64,000 nucleotides of DNA from Verrucomicrobiales bacterium. GTDB taxonomy: Bacteria; Verrucomicrobiota; Verrucomicrobiia; Verrucomicrobiales; V1-33. The first letter of the stretch is position 1. Each line of letters opens with the position of its first letter. The position numbers and the translations under genes are program-made. Location of the stretch: the NCBI GenBank assembly GCA_018003315.1, contig JAGNEJ010000006.1, forward strand, positions 1-64,000, in the 5' to 3' direction. Positions 23,901 to 32,211 of the stretch are shown piece by piece. The notes under the pieces were generated by a model that was not told the DNA's origin, ran no database searches, and saw only the letters and a program-made list of their open reading frames with translations.

Positions 23901-24504
23901 CCGGCACATGGTCGAACATGCGCACCGAATGCGCCGCGTCTTCGACAAACCAAATGCCGTTCCGGCTTGAATGCGCCTTCTGACAGGCCGCCATTTCCTC
24001 CTGCGTGGCAATGACCTCCATTTCATTCCAGCCATCGTGGGCGCTCAGGCATTCCCAGCGCAGGGGCTTGGCCAACGGGAGCGCGCCGCCAGCCACGTTC
24101 TCCTGCGGTCCGGTCGCCGGCGTGTGGTATTCCGACTTTGGAAAGGCACCCCCGGTGATTTTAACCGGAAGCAGATAAACGGCGTATTCTCCCGCTCCGG
24201 AAACGGGCGGGAAGCTCACATCCCCCGCATCATTGGTGACATTTTCGGCAAAGGCTCCGTCGATCTGTTTTCCCGTTTTCTGGTCAAATACCCACACCGC
24301 TTTTTTGTGAGGGTCCCGGTCGCGCCGCCGCCAGACCAGATGCGCCCGGACCAGTGGTGCCTCCTGTTCCACTCCGACGATGATTCGGTGGGTGCCCCAG
24401 GCTCGATTCCACGGTTTGGAGGCAGGCGTCCAGGTGACCGACTGGGCCGGAGCGCCGCTGATTCCCAAGAGAAGAAAGGGGAGCAGGAAAATCAAAATTC
24501 GCAT
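20947..24504 (-). CDS. Large secreted glycoside hydrolase-like protein (DUF6067 type, GH123-related)
   Basis: The protein (1185 aa from this ATG; another ATG lies 24 bp upstream) begins with a signal peptide (MRILIFLLPFLLLGISGAPA). The first 550 residues are strand-rich beta-sandwich regions. The centre resembles a TIM-barrel glycosidase: NIVNIHQGNYLNPYINYPFL, GIRVKYYYTIRELSNWAPEL and CDGIYLDDISFDRTVMRRA, where the paired aspartates are candidate catalytic residues, then RIDLHSWNELHEGG. A last domain (about 990-1185) again looks like a lectin-type sandwich (PANVHGWLERDLP). Such proteins are frequent in polysaccharide-degrading Verrucomicrobiota and Bacteroidota. The substrate cannot be told. 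It lies between tamA and nadD on the same strand, probably by chance. Confidence 0.75.
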   Translation of the reverse strand: MRILIFLLPFLLLGISGAPAQSVTWTPASKPWNRAWGTHRIIVGVEQEAPLVRAHLVWRRRDRDPHKKAVWVFDQKTGKQIDGAFAENVTNDAGDVSFPPVSGAGEYAVYLLPVKITGGAFPKSEYHTPATGPQENVAGGALPLAKPLRWECLSAHDGWNEMEVIATQEEMAACQKAHSSRNGIWFVEDAAHSVRMFDHVPERWLKRKTDPVPTARPGNTLTFQTALWAAGADCTATGSAQPEIRDANGNALPWKAHALNLKPAADAPGTLRLSVAAGRVFPVWWQVFVPPDAQPGTCTVSAFGCQVRIEIHPEAPADPMARLAWLDAPVSAGEEPVPPYHLPKSSGTATEILGRTLRFARGLPSEMVSHFNPAVTNIAPENRFPILAGPMRLKIGDGDSESLTAAADGLSAAGTVGGIKVEGRSVIEYDGRIESRWTLTPPAGESAQLGEFALEIPLNPAATKYLIGLGRAGGLCPDEFSWKWDVAHKNQDSVWIGAVHGGMRLQLKDEKYIRPAINIHYHRRPLVEPSWANGGKGGVRFVRKNGRATLTAFTGPMAFKPGQPVHLDFDLLVTPFHPLRTKEQWTERYYQGPVPSLENAPKWLDNLRSQGVNIVNIHQGNYLNPYINYPFLTWDRLKQFTDLAHQRGIRVKYYYTIRELSNWAPELFALRTMGNDVLLHGSGGGHPWGEEHLSGDYYGAWYEPNVEDVSFLTQTMGRWNNYYVEGLRWLCDHCGCDGIYLDDISFDRTVMRRAQEVLQKHAPRGGRIDLHSWNELHEGGAWANCANLFMDSFPFVDRLWFGEGHQYSGPPPEHFLVEISGIPFGLMGEMLEHGGNPWLGLVHGCTGRLGWGGQPRGTWKLWDEFGAVDAAFIGWWAEGDCPVRCADPLVKASVWVQAGKKTLVAVGNFVKEPRRVKLAIDWQKLGLDPKKARLYAPPVPDYGQHEGLFAVNEELFLRPVAGAVFYLDETQRTVAPPVPSGSSGLGRQIFEDIFPAGIPPTIGKQSTTGWRWAASPKAGTPKYDEGLVLVAPANVHGWLERDLPTDSSAVQARIWQDPKDAGQQWGPGIAVSFEGGRTLKVNRRQDGRICVAANGGESLPASLSAAGLVEFLIRWDKDAVKVYAGGPAMSGREEEVASLPRKSFPGLPQQVRIGKMPNSCQAQDHAEAGEPGFCRWEWLRIFAER

Positions 24505-24569
24505 CAAAAACTGTAGAAGCTCCCGCATCGATCGCGAATACGAAAACGGGTTGGCGGCGGGTGAAAACC

Positions 24570-26651
24570 TCAAAAGGCCACTCCCAGCGAGATGTGCAAC
24601 GCCCCGGCTTTCTCCCCTTCGCGGCGGCTGGGATTCCATCCGTAGTCCACCCGCAGCGGGCCAAAGGGCAGGAGGTAGCGCAGGCCCGCTCCAATGCCGT
24701 AGCGCAGATCGCTGGAAAATCCAAACTGCCCGGAGGTGTCAAGGCTGCCGGCATCGCCAAAAACAGCGGCTTCCAGGCTGTTGGTGAAACCATAGGACAA
24801 TTCCAAATTGGCGGTGATCGCCCGGGTTCCACCGAGCGGCGTTTCATTGACTGCGGAAAGCGGTCCCAGCTCGCGTTCGGCAAAACTGCGGACCGAATTG
24901 GCCCCGCCGTTGAAGACACGGAGGTCGATGGGAATGTCTTCGGCTTCCGCGCCGGAAACCGCCTGCATTCGCAGGCCTGCAGAGAGCCGCCACCGGTCGC
25001 TGACCGGCCAGTAGGCACCCAGACGCAGGCTGCCGCGCAGAAACGAAACCCCGTCACCGGAGGCATCGCCCAAGCCCTCAATTCTGCCCTCCAGCAGCCA
25101 GCCTTTCGTCGGCAGCACCGGACTGTTGCGCTTGTCCAGCGTGATGCTGCCGCCAACCCCGCAGGTTGTGTAGTCCAGCGGACCGCTTTCCTCCAGCGTC
25201 AGGTCCGGTGCGGTGACGCTGCTGACCGCACCGCTGACAAAAACGGAATAGGAAAACGGGATGCTGACCCGCCGCGTCACGGCGAAATTGGCACCGATCG
25301 AAGACCGGGAATAATCGTAAAGCGCAAAGCGCTCCAGACCCAGGCTTCCTGTCGCCGCAAATCCGCTGCCGAAGACCGCGGGGTCGGTCAGCTCCAGTTT
25401 GCCAACCGGCCCGCCCGAACTGTATTCCGCCGCGGCGCGAAACTGATCGCCGGAATTGAACAGGTTCACATGCCGGAATTCGATGCCGAGAATGGGCCCG
25501 CTGAATGTTTCGTAACCGCCGTAAAGTCCGACGGACATGGGCGAAACCTCCTCGCCCTCCAGTTTGAGGAGGACTGGCCGGGATTCCGAATCCAGAGAAC
25601 TGTCTGCGGAAGGTTCGGTGGCCTGGTCGAGACGGGAGAACATGCCAGTGTCGAGTGCCCGTCGATAAACAAGATCCAGTTCCTCCGCAGAATAAACCCG
25701 CCCCAGCGCCGGGCGAAACGTGCTGCGCAGCACCCTGGCAGCACCGGCACTCAGGTTTTCCGCCGTCTGCAACCCCCTGACCATGCTTGGCGGCGGAACC
25801 TCCAGCGTGATGCGGACATCCACCGTGCCACCTTTGGCGCCCAGCGCATACTGTGCCGAGCCCTCCGTGCCGAGGCGCCCCTTCGCTACGCAGATGCCCT
25901 TGAGCCGTTGCACCAGCGATTCCACTTCCGCCTCGTTGAACGGGTTGCCGATCCGGCTGGCTGTCAGCTCCTGGATTTCCGCCTCCAGCTCTGCTGGAAC
26001 CCCTGTCAGGGAAATGACGCCAAATGAAAATGCCGGCCCGAGGTGAAGGCTCACCTCCACGTCCCGCACAGCGGCATCCCCCGTGGCCAAGGGCCTGGCT
26101 TCGACCTTCGCCTGCAAATATCCATGCGCCCTGAGCTGGCGCTGCACCAAGCCCGCGCCCTCCTGAACCGCTCCATCCACCCAAGGTGGCGATTTTTTAT
26201 GTTCTTCATGTTCCCGCGTGGGGCGCAAAAACAGCGCCTCCAGATCCTTGAGCGGAACCGGAGATGCGTCGCCCGCCCAGCAGACCTTGCCGAGCTTCAC
26301 GGCGCCCCCCTTGATGACGGTGAGGCGAATGTCGTCACCTTCCACCTGCCAGTTGACCTGGACATCCGGCCACCCGTGGCGCAGCAGATGCTGCCGTGAA
26401 AAATAGGCCAGGTCATCCGCAAGCGGTTCGGAAGCGCCCGCATCTCCAGCCAGACGCAGCTGTTCGTCCAACAGACCGCGGACTTCCTTCCATTCCGCTT
26501 CTGACAGCCCTTCCATGCCCACGCGAACGTGATCGCCCACCACCGCGTGCAGAAGCTCCGGGGCTTGTTTTTCCGCGGAATGCAGCCGTGCGCCGCCAGC
26601 CAGCAGGCCGACGCCGCACAGCAGGATGGAAATGGGCACGGAGCCAGTCAT
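24570..26651 (-). CDS. tamA: Outer-membrane assembly factor TamA (Omp85/BamA superfamily)
   Basis: The product (693 aa) has a signal peptide ending near HSA, about three POTRA-like domains (roughly residues 30-330, including VSLHLGPAFSFGVISLTGVP and SAQYALGAKGGTVDVRITLE) and a C-terminal 16-strand barrel. The loop-6 signature FNGGANSVRSFAERELGP and the end RYGIGAGLRYLLPFGPLRVD followed by a final aromatic LGVAF are characteristic of Omp85 proteins. TamA works with TamB in outer-membrane protein or lipid delivery. The start overlaps the tamB stop by 4 bp, which confirms the pair. At 693 aa it is longer than the E. coli TamA but within the range of the wider family. Confidence 0.9.
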   Translation of the reverse strand: MTGSVPISILLCGVGLLAGGARLHSAEKQAPELLHAVVGDHVRVGMEGLSEAEWKEVRGLLDEQLRLAGDAGASEPLADDLAYFSRQHLLRHGWPDVQVNWQVEGDDIRLTVIKGGAVKLGKVCWAGDASPVPLKDLEALFLRPTREHEEHKKSPPWVDGAVQEGAGLVQRQLRAHGYLQAKVEARPLATGDAAVRDVEVSLHLGPAFSFGVISLTGVPAELEAEIQELTASRIGNPFNEAEVESLVQRLKGICVAKGRLGTEGSAQYALGAKGGTVDVRITLEVPPPSMVRGLQTAENLSAGAARVLRSTFRPALGRVYSAEELDLVYRRALDTGMFSRLDQATEPSADSSLDSESRPVLLKLEGEEVSPMSVGLYGGYETFSGPILGIEFRHVNLFNSGDQFRAAAEYSSGGPVGKLELTDPAVFGSGFAATGSLGLERFALYDYSRSSIGANFAVTRRVSIPFSYSVFVSGAVSSVTAPDLTLEESGPLDYTTCGVGGSITLDKRNSPVLPTKGWLLEGRIEGLGDASGDGVSFLRGSLRLGAYWPVSDRWRLSAGLRMQAVSGAEAEDIPIDLRVFNGGANSVRSFAERELGPLSAVNETPLGGTRAITANLELSYGFTNSLEAAVFGDAGSLDTSGQFGFSSDLRYGIGAGLRYLLPFGPLRVDYGWNPSRREGEKAGALHISLGVAF

Positions 26652-29600
26652 GGTTTTGCAGCGGGTGCTGCGGTTTTTCCGAATCGCACCAGATAGCGCA
26701 GCAGCCCGCGGACGCTGCCGGTGGAGGAGACCCGCCCCTCGACCTGAATTCGATTGGTTAGTTCGTAGGTGGCCCCCACCACTCCGCCGGGGTCCTTGAT
26801 GCTTCCGGGCTCAACGCTCAGGTGGAGTTTGGGCGGATCTTCTGACACGGACGATTTCACTTTGAACAGCTTGCGGTAAGCCTGGCTGAGAATCAGAAAC
26901 GCCGCACGTCCCGCGGTATCCGCCGCCACCGTCTGCCCATCCCCGCCCAGGGTGGTTCCCGTGGCCAGCAGGGCGGCGATGTCCGGTTCGGCCAGCGGCG
27001 GCACCGAAAGGAACCGCGTTTTTGGGTCGAAGGCCGAACCATACAAGTAGAGCGTCACGTCGTAGGCGCCGACGCGCGATTCGCCGCGGATGTCCAACTG
27101 CGGAGCCAGCGGACTTTCCGGGAGAATGGTGGCCACACCGCGGGTGATTTTCATGCGGCTGTATGGCAGATTCAGCGCCGCGTCGTCGAAAACGGCCGTC
27201 CCTGAAATCTGCGGGGATGCGCCGGTGCCGCGAATGGCCGCATCCAGTTTCACGCCGCCGCGCAGCACATTTCCCATGAGGCGGATGGGGTCCCGCGTCT
27301 TCACCGCCACGTCAAAATTCCACCGGTCGAGCGGTGCCGGAAAGGAAAAGGCGGAGCGGCGGTCCACGGAGGGCGGCAGCGGCGGCAGATCGCTGGGCAG
27401 GGACAGCGGGAGAAATTCCACTTCCTTGAAAACGCGGCCTCGCACCGCCTCCACGGTGCCGGCCAACTGCGGTGCGGCCAGCGGACCTTTCAAGGTGAGT
27501 TCCGCGTTGGCCCGCAGGGAGGTTTCCGGATCGCGCACCAGCAGCGCTTCAACTGCCGACGCCTTGAGATCGAGCACCGGTTTGGCCGGATTCTGAAGTC
27601 CGACCGTTCCATCCACTCGCACTTTTCCGCCGGCCAGCACGGCGGAAACCTCCTCCAGCAGGGCCTGGTTTCCGTCGAAACGCACCGCCACCCGGCCATT
27701 GCGGATGCTGGGACTGTCGGCACCAGCAAGTTCAATGGAGTCGGCCTGGGCGTCGATGCGTCCCTGAATTTCCGGCTTGTCCAGCGTGCCGGATGCGGTG
27801 ACCGACAGACTGGCAGTGCCTTGAATCCGGCGGACAGCGGACGGCACCAGCGTGGCCAGAAAGGAAAGATCCGAGGTGGGAAGTTCGGCCTTCGCCTGAA
27901 AGGGTGTCGCCGGAAATGCCGCGGGCTCCTGCAGGATTTTCACCAGGTTGAGCGGTAGTTCGGCGGACAAGCCCAGCGGACGCAGCGGCGGCTGCGTTGC
28001 TTGGGCGTTTGCAGCCAGCCGCCCCTGATGGACCGTGGCATGGAGTTGAACCTGGCCTGGTGCCAGCGAACCCCCCGCTGCCGGGACAACCAGGTTGCGC
28101 AAATCCACTTCCACCAGCCCTTCCGCCTCGGCAGGCTTGCCCTCCAGCAAAACCCTGACATTGAGCAGGCCCAGCGCCGCTTCTCCTTGTCCCATCGATT
28201 TGAGCACCTCGCCCACGGCCAGATCCTTCACCGTCAGGGCCACGTCCAGCGCTTCTGAATCCGGTGCGGAGGCCGAAAACAGGCTGAATGGCACTCCAGC
28301 ATGACCGGACACGAGCCATTGATTCTTCCGGCGAAATTCCACCTGCTCCAGCCGGATCGCCTCCGGAGCCACCCGCCCCGATGCGATCAGCCGATACGCA
28401 CCGAGATGAGCAGTGAATTGGCCGATTTCCAGCGAGTCCGCGGTGTGCCGTCCCCGTGTTTCTAACGAAATGGGTTCCTTCATTGTCGCAAGCTGCACGG
28501 CGTTTGCCTCCATGGAACAGACTCCCTGCACCGCCAGCGGCTGCAGCGTTCCGGTTCCGCTCCATTCAGCCAGCAACTTGCCGGACTGCAGCGCCGGTGC
28601 CTTGAATTCCTGCAATGCTTGATCCAGCACTTCCGATTTCGAAAATTCTGGGTGGAGACGGCCTGAAAAATTCCACGGTGCAGCCAGGGACAATTCCGCC
28701 GTTCCGCTCACGGTGTTTTCCGAGTCCAAGACAGCCTCAAGTTTTTCCACCACCACCTTGCCCCCTCCCGCCCGGATTTCCGTCTCCAGCTGCTCCACGG
28801 AGGCTCTGCCGTAACCCAAGGCGTTCCCGGTGACGGCAATATTTCCCGTCACCGCCCGAAGCTCGCCTCCAGCCACTTCTTCGATCGAACAGCGCAATCG
28901 CCCGGTCGATTGGACCTGCCCTGACAAAGGCGACGGCGGCAGAGCAATGGCCAGCGACTGCAGCAGTCGCTCCACCCCGGGAACTTTCGCCGACCAGTTC
29001 ACTTCCGCGTCGTGCGGAGCAGCCAGCGTCACCGAGGCATCGGCCTTGATTTCATTGCCCCCACCGAGGTCTGCCTGCAGGTCCTGGACAAAAGCCGAGC
29101 CGTCCTTGGAATTCACCCGGGCACTGAGGCGGTCCAGTTTCCGGGACTCCCAGCCCAGCCGTTCACCGTTGAGTTCGCCGCTGAACTCGGGAATACCCAC
29201 GATTCCCCCGCTGGCATTCAGGCGCAGATTCAGCGCGCCGGATGCCGGTTGAAGCGTGGCACAAAGCGCCGGAGCGTCGCCGATCCCAGCCTCCAGACTG
29301 GCCTTCCAGCGCAGCTGGTCCCAGGCATCCCACGCGCTGGGAAGGTCGGCAGAGCCTGACAAAAGTACCCGGTTCGCCCCCGCATTCAGACGAAACTGCG
29401 AGAGGGAAACCGCACCCTGGACCGCCGCTGCATCCAGTGTCGCCTGTCCCAATTGCCATCCCGCCACGGCCGCGTCCTGCGTGTGGAGGTGCAGGTCCAA
29501 ATCCAGCTCCCGGGGGGATGCCGCCGACCCACGCGCATTCAGGTTCACTGTGGCGTGAGAAAATGCCACGGCCTCTGGCAATCCCCAGCGGGTGCAGTCC

Positions 29601-30487
29601 GCAGCATTCAATCCGTCCACCTGCACGGCCGCGCGGAATGCCGGCTTTGCCGCGTGCAGTTTCTCCGCCGTCACCAGAAGGCGGACGGCCGCCGCGCCTA
29701 ACGAGCCAACCAGTTTCAGGCTCGCCTCTCCCTGGGACAGCCGCTCCAGGTTTGCTTCAAACTCGTTGATACGAACCGGTTCAGGCAGTTCCGCGTTGCG
29801 AAATGCCAGCATCCCGCGCCGCAGCTCCACCTCGGCGGCAACCGGACCGCAGGCAGCCTCCCCGGGCTGTTGCCGCACCTCCTCCACCGCAAACTTCCCA
29901 GGCTGCCCGTCGCCCGCCCGAAACGTCAGCCCCCGCACGCTCCATGCCGTGCCGTCCGCCAGCGTCAGCGACACGTTCACATTCTGAATATCCACCGATC
30001 TCGGCCACGGAGGCTCGGAAGCGGAGGAATTTTCATCAGACTTGTCAGGCGGTTTCGGCTTGTCGGGTGTTGCCGGCAGCTTCCTCATGTCCATTTCCAC
30101 GCTGGCATGATGCAGTCGCACCGCTCCGAGAAAATTTCCCGGTCCGTGCCGCAGCAGTTCCCACAGGTCGTAATCCGCCCCGACCCGGGAAATGGTCGCC
30201 TGCGGCAGCCACGTCCCCGGTCCTCCGCTCACCACGAGTTCCCGGATGTCAATTCCCCCCAGAATCGACCCGTCCACCTGCAGGTTCAGCTTCAACCCTT
30301 CCCGCTTCGCTGCGAAAACCGCGGCCTTTTCCACCGTCCACCGCAGCAACGGACGATGAAATGCCACCAGCAGCAGCAGGGCGGCTGCCAGCCATCCGAA
30401 CAACCGCCGCAGAAACCTCCGCAGCCGCCGCTTTGGCGCGGCGGGCGGCGCAGGCTTGCTTGCTGGTGGATCCCGTTCGGCTCCCAT
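26648..30487 (-). CDS. tamB: Translocation and assembly module protein TamB (AsmA/DUF490 family)
   Basis: TamB (1279 aa) has a basic proline-rich N-terminus and a single signal-anchor helix (LFGWLAAALLLLVAFHRPLL). About 1100 residues of strand-rich repeats follow, typical of the beta-taco groove proteins that bridge inner and outer membranes and move lipids. The conserved C-terminal DUF490 domain shows NLPYSRMKITRG, LDIRGESRVGAYDVTLYLYG, SVPPLAEPDIAALLATGTTL and ILSQAYRKLFK. It is the first gene of a tamB-tamA pair with a 4-bp overlap. The reversed order (tamB before tamA) differs from Proteobacteria. The start is the first ATG before the anchor helix. Confidence 0.9.
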   Translation of the reverse strand: MGAERDPPASKPAPPAAPKRRLRRFLRRLFGWLAAALLLLVAFHRPLLRWTVEKAAVFAAKREGLKLNLQVDGSILGGIDIRELVVSGGPGTWLPQATISRVGADYDLWELLRHGPGNFLGAVRLHHASVEMDMRKLPATPDKPKPPDKSDENSSASEPPWPRSVDIQNVNVSLTLADGTAWSVRGLTFRAGDGQPGKFAVEEVRQQPGEAACGPVAAEVELRRGMLAFRNAELPEPVRINEFEANLERLSQGEASLKLVGSLGAAAVRLLVTAEKLHAAKPAFRAAVQVDGLNAADCTRWGLPEAVAFSHATVNLNARGSAASPRELDLDLHLHTQDAAVAGWQLGQATLDAAAVQGAVSLSQFRLNAGANRVLLSGSADLPSAWDAWDQLRWKASLEAGIGDAPALCATLQPASGALNLRLNASGGIVGIPEFSGELNGERLGWESRKLDRLSARVNSKDGSAFVQDLQADLGGGNEIKADASVTLAAPHDAEVNWSAKVPGVERLLQSLAIALPPSPLSGQVQSTGRLRCSIEEVAGGELRAVTGNIAVTGNALGYGRASVEQLETEIRAGGGKVVVEKLEAVLDSENTVSGTAELSLAAPWNFSGRLHPEFSKSEVLDQALQEFKAPALQSGKLLAEWSGTGTLQPLAVQGVCSMEANAVQLATMKEPISLETRGRHTADSLEIGQFTAHLGAYRLIASGRVAPEAIRLEQVEFRRKNQWLVSGHAGVPFSLFSASAPDSEALDVALTVKDLAVGEVLKSMGQGEAALGLLNVRVLLEGKPAEAEGLVEVDLRNLVVPAAGGSLAPGQVQLHATVHQGRLAANAQATQPPLRPLGLSAELPLNLVKILQEPAAFPATPFQAKAELPTSDLSFLATLVPSAVRRIQGTASLSVTASGTLDKPEIQGRIDAQADSIELAGADSPSIRNGRVAVRFDGNQALLEEVSAVLAGGKVRVDGTVGLQNPAKPVLDLKASAVEALLVRDPETSLRANAELTLKGPLAAPQLAGTVEAVRGRVFKEVEFLPLSLPSDLPPLPPSVDRRSAFSFPAPLDRWNFDVAVKTRDPIRLMGNVLRGGVKLDAAIRGTGASPQISGTAVFDDAALNLPYSRMKITRGVATILPESPLAPQLDIRGESRVGAYDVTLYLYGSAFDPKTRFLSVPPLAEPDIAALLATGTTLGGDGQTVAADTAGRAAFLILSQAYRKLFKVKSSVSEDPPKLHLSVEPGSIKDPGGVVGATYELTNRIQVEGRVSSTGSVRGLLRYLVRFGKTAAPAAKP

Positions 30488-30597
30488 CGAGTTTCCTCAC
30501 GCTGCATCCCGGCGATTCTTTCCGGGGCTGGCAGCGCCAATACCGAGGAAAGTTCGCGAGGGCAACCCGAACTCTGCAGGAATGAGGATGGGCCGGA

Positions 30598-32064
30598 TCA
30601 ATACCGGTAATGTTCCGGCTTGTAGGGGCCTTCCACAGGAACGCCGAGATAATCCGCCTGCTTCCGGCTGAGCTTGGTGAGCTTGACGCCGATCTTCTCC
30701 AGGTGGAGACGGGCCACTTCCTCATCCAGCTTCTTGGGAAGGCGGTAAACGGTCTTTTGATAGGTGGTGCGATTTTTCCAGAGGTCCATCTGGGCGAGGA
30801 CCTGGTTGGAAAAGCTGTTGGACATCACGAAGCTGGGGTGGCCGGTGGCGCAGCCCAGATTTACCAGGCGGCCTTCGGCAAGGAGATACACGCTGCGCTT
30901 GTTCGGCAAGTCGTAGCGGTCATACTGGGGCTTGATGTTGATGCGCTTCACGCCCTTGAGGCTGTTGAGGCGGTCCACCTGGATTTCGTTGTCGAAATGG
31001 CCGATGTTGCAGATGATGGCCTGGTCCTTCATTTTGACAATGTGGGCCAGCGTGATGATGTCCACGCAGCCGGTGGTGGTGACGTAAATGTCTCCGATGC
31101 CCAGCGTGTCTTCCACGGTGGCCACTTCGAATCCTTCCATCGCCGCCTGGAGGGCGTTGATGGGATCGATTTCCGTGACGATGACCCGGGCGCCAAAACC
31201 GCGCAGCGAATGCGCGGATCCCTTGCCAACATCGCCATACCCGCAGACGACCGCCACTTTGCCGGCAATCATCACGTCGGTGGCGCGCTTGATCCCGTCG
31301 GCCAGCGATTCACGACAGCCGTAGAGGTTGTCAAACTTGGACTTGGTGACGCTGTCGTTGACGTTGATGGCGGGAATCAGCAGCTTGCCGGCTTCGGCCA
31401 GTTGATAGAGGCGGTGCACTCCGGTGGTGGTTTCTTCCGACACGCCCTGCCAGCCTGCCACCACCTTGTGCCAGAAGCCCGGGCGCTCCTTGGCAACCCG
31501 CTTGAGCAGATTTTTGATGACCTGTTCTTCGTGGCTGCTGCTGGCGGTGTTCACCCATTTGTCGCCATTTTCCAGTTCGTAGCCCTTGTGAATGAGCAGC
31601 GTGACATCCCCTCCGTCATCGACCACCAACTGCGGACCGGTCATGCCGGGATGCGTCAGCGCATCCAGCGTGCAGTCCCAGTATTCCTCCAGGGTTTCCC
31701 CTTTCCATGCGAAAACCGGCACCCCGGTTTTGGCAATGGCCGCTGCGGCGTGGTCCTGGGTGGAAAAAATGTTGCACGACGCCCAGCGCACCGAGGCACC
31801 AAGATCCACCAGGGTCTCGATGAGCACCGCGGTTTCGATGGTCATGTGCAGGCTTCCGGTAATGCGCACTCCCTTCAGCGGCTTCTGCGGTGCGTATTTT
31901 TTCCGAATCGACATCAATCCCGGCATTTCATGCTCGGAAACTCCAATGGCTTTGCGCCCCCACTCGGCCAGACTCAGGTCGGCCACCTTGAAATCAGGGG
32001 ACTTTTTGGTGGCGGTTTTTCCGGATTTCGCCGGCACCGGCGCATGCTTCAGTTTGGTTGACAT
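30598..32064 (-). CDS. ahcY: Adenosylhomocysteinase (SAH hydrolase)
   Basis: This 488-aa enzyme splits S-adenosylhomocysteine into homocysteine and adenosine and keeps methylation going. Recognisable parts are [16 protein letters not shown], the substrate region [36 protein letters not shown], the NAD-binding loop [12 protein letters not shown], the region [12 protein letters not shown] and the C-terminal KPEHYRY whose lysine and tyrosine reach into the neighbouring NAD site. The long form, with the insertion after GMTGPQL, and a lysine-rich N-terminal extension are present. It is transcribed away from the histidine kinase gene; a palindrome and a weak promoter lie in the shared upstream region. 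I saw no SAH riboswitch pattern there. Confidence 0.97.
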   Translation of the reverse strand: MSTKLKHAPVPAKSGKTATKKSPDFKVADLSLAEWGRKAIGVSEHEMPGLMSIRKKYAPQKPLKGVRITGSLHMTIETAVLIETLVDLGASVRWASCNIFSTQDHAAAAIAKTGVPVFAWKGETLEEYWDCTLDALTHPGMTGPQLVVDDGGDVTLLIHKGYELENGDKWVNTASSSHEEQVIKNLLKRVAKERPGFWHKVVAGWQGVSEETTTGVHRLYQLAEAGKLLIPAINVNDSVTKSKFDNLYGCRESLADGIKRATDVMIAGKVAVVCGYGDVGKGSAHSLRGFGARVIVTEIDPINALQAAMEGFEVATVEDTLGIGDIYVTTTGCVDIITLAHIVKMKDQAIICNIGHFDNEIQVDRLNSLKGVKRINIKPQYDRYDLPNKRSVYLLAEGRLVNLGCATGHPSFVMSNSFSNQVLAQMDLWKNRTTYQKTVYRLPKKLDEEVARLHLEKIGVKLTKLSRKQADYLGVPVEGPYKPEHYRY

Positions 32065-32113
32065 CGGTCGAAGGGAGTGATGGTTGGATGGATTTTCAGT
32101 GACGCATTAACAA

Positions 32114-32156
32114 ATCAAGATACGTTGATATGTTCCATTCTTCGAGTCGAAGTCAA
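32114..32156 (-). promoter_or_regulatory. Candidate ahcY promoter with palindromic operator
   Basis: On the minus strand a TTGACT -35 box (32151-32156) is followed after 17 bp by a weak -10 box (ACATAT, 32128-32133). Directly downstream, overlapping its edge, is the palindrome ATCAA-N6-TTGAT (32114-32129). Its position fits a repressor that senses SAH or SAM, as several ArsR-type regulators of methyl-cycle genes do, but no regulator gene is nearby. Confidence 0.35.
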
Positions 32157-32211
32157 CGACGGATTGAAGAAATCCAATGGCTGTTCGACGGGAAGCAGGT
32201 ATGCTGCGCAC

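Noticed and set aside
30610..32061. Open frame of 483 codons antisense to ahcY
   Set aside because: It mirrors the ahcY codons, contains no recognisable domain and covers a highly conserved enzyme gene.
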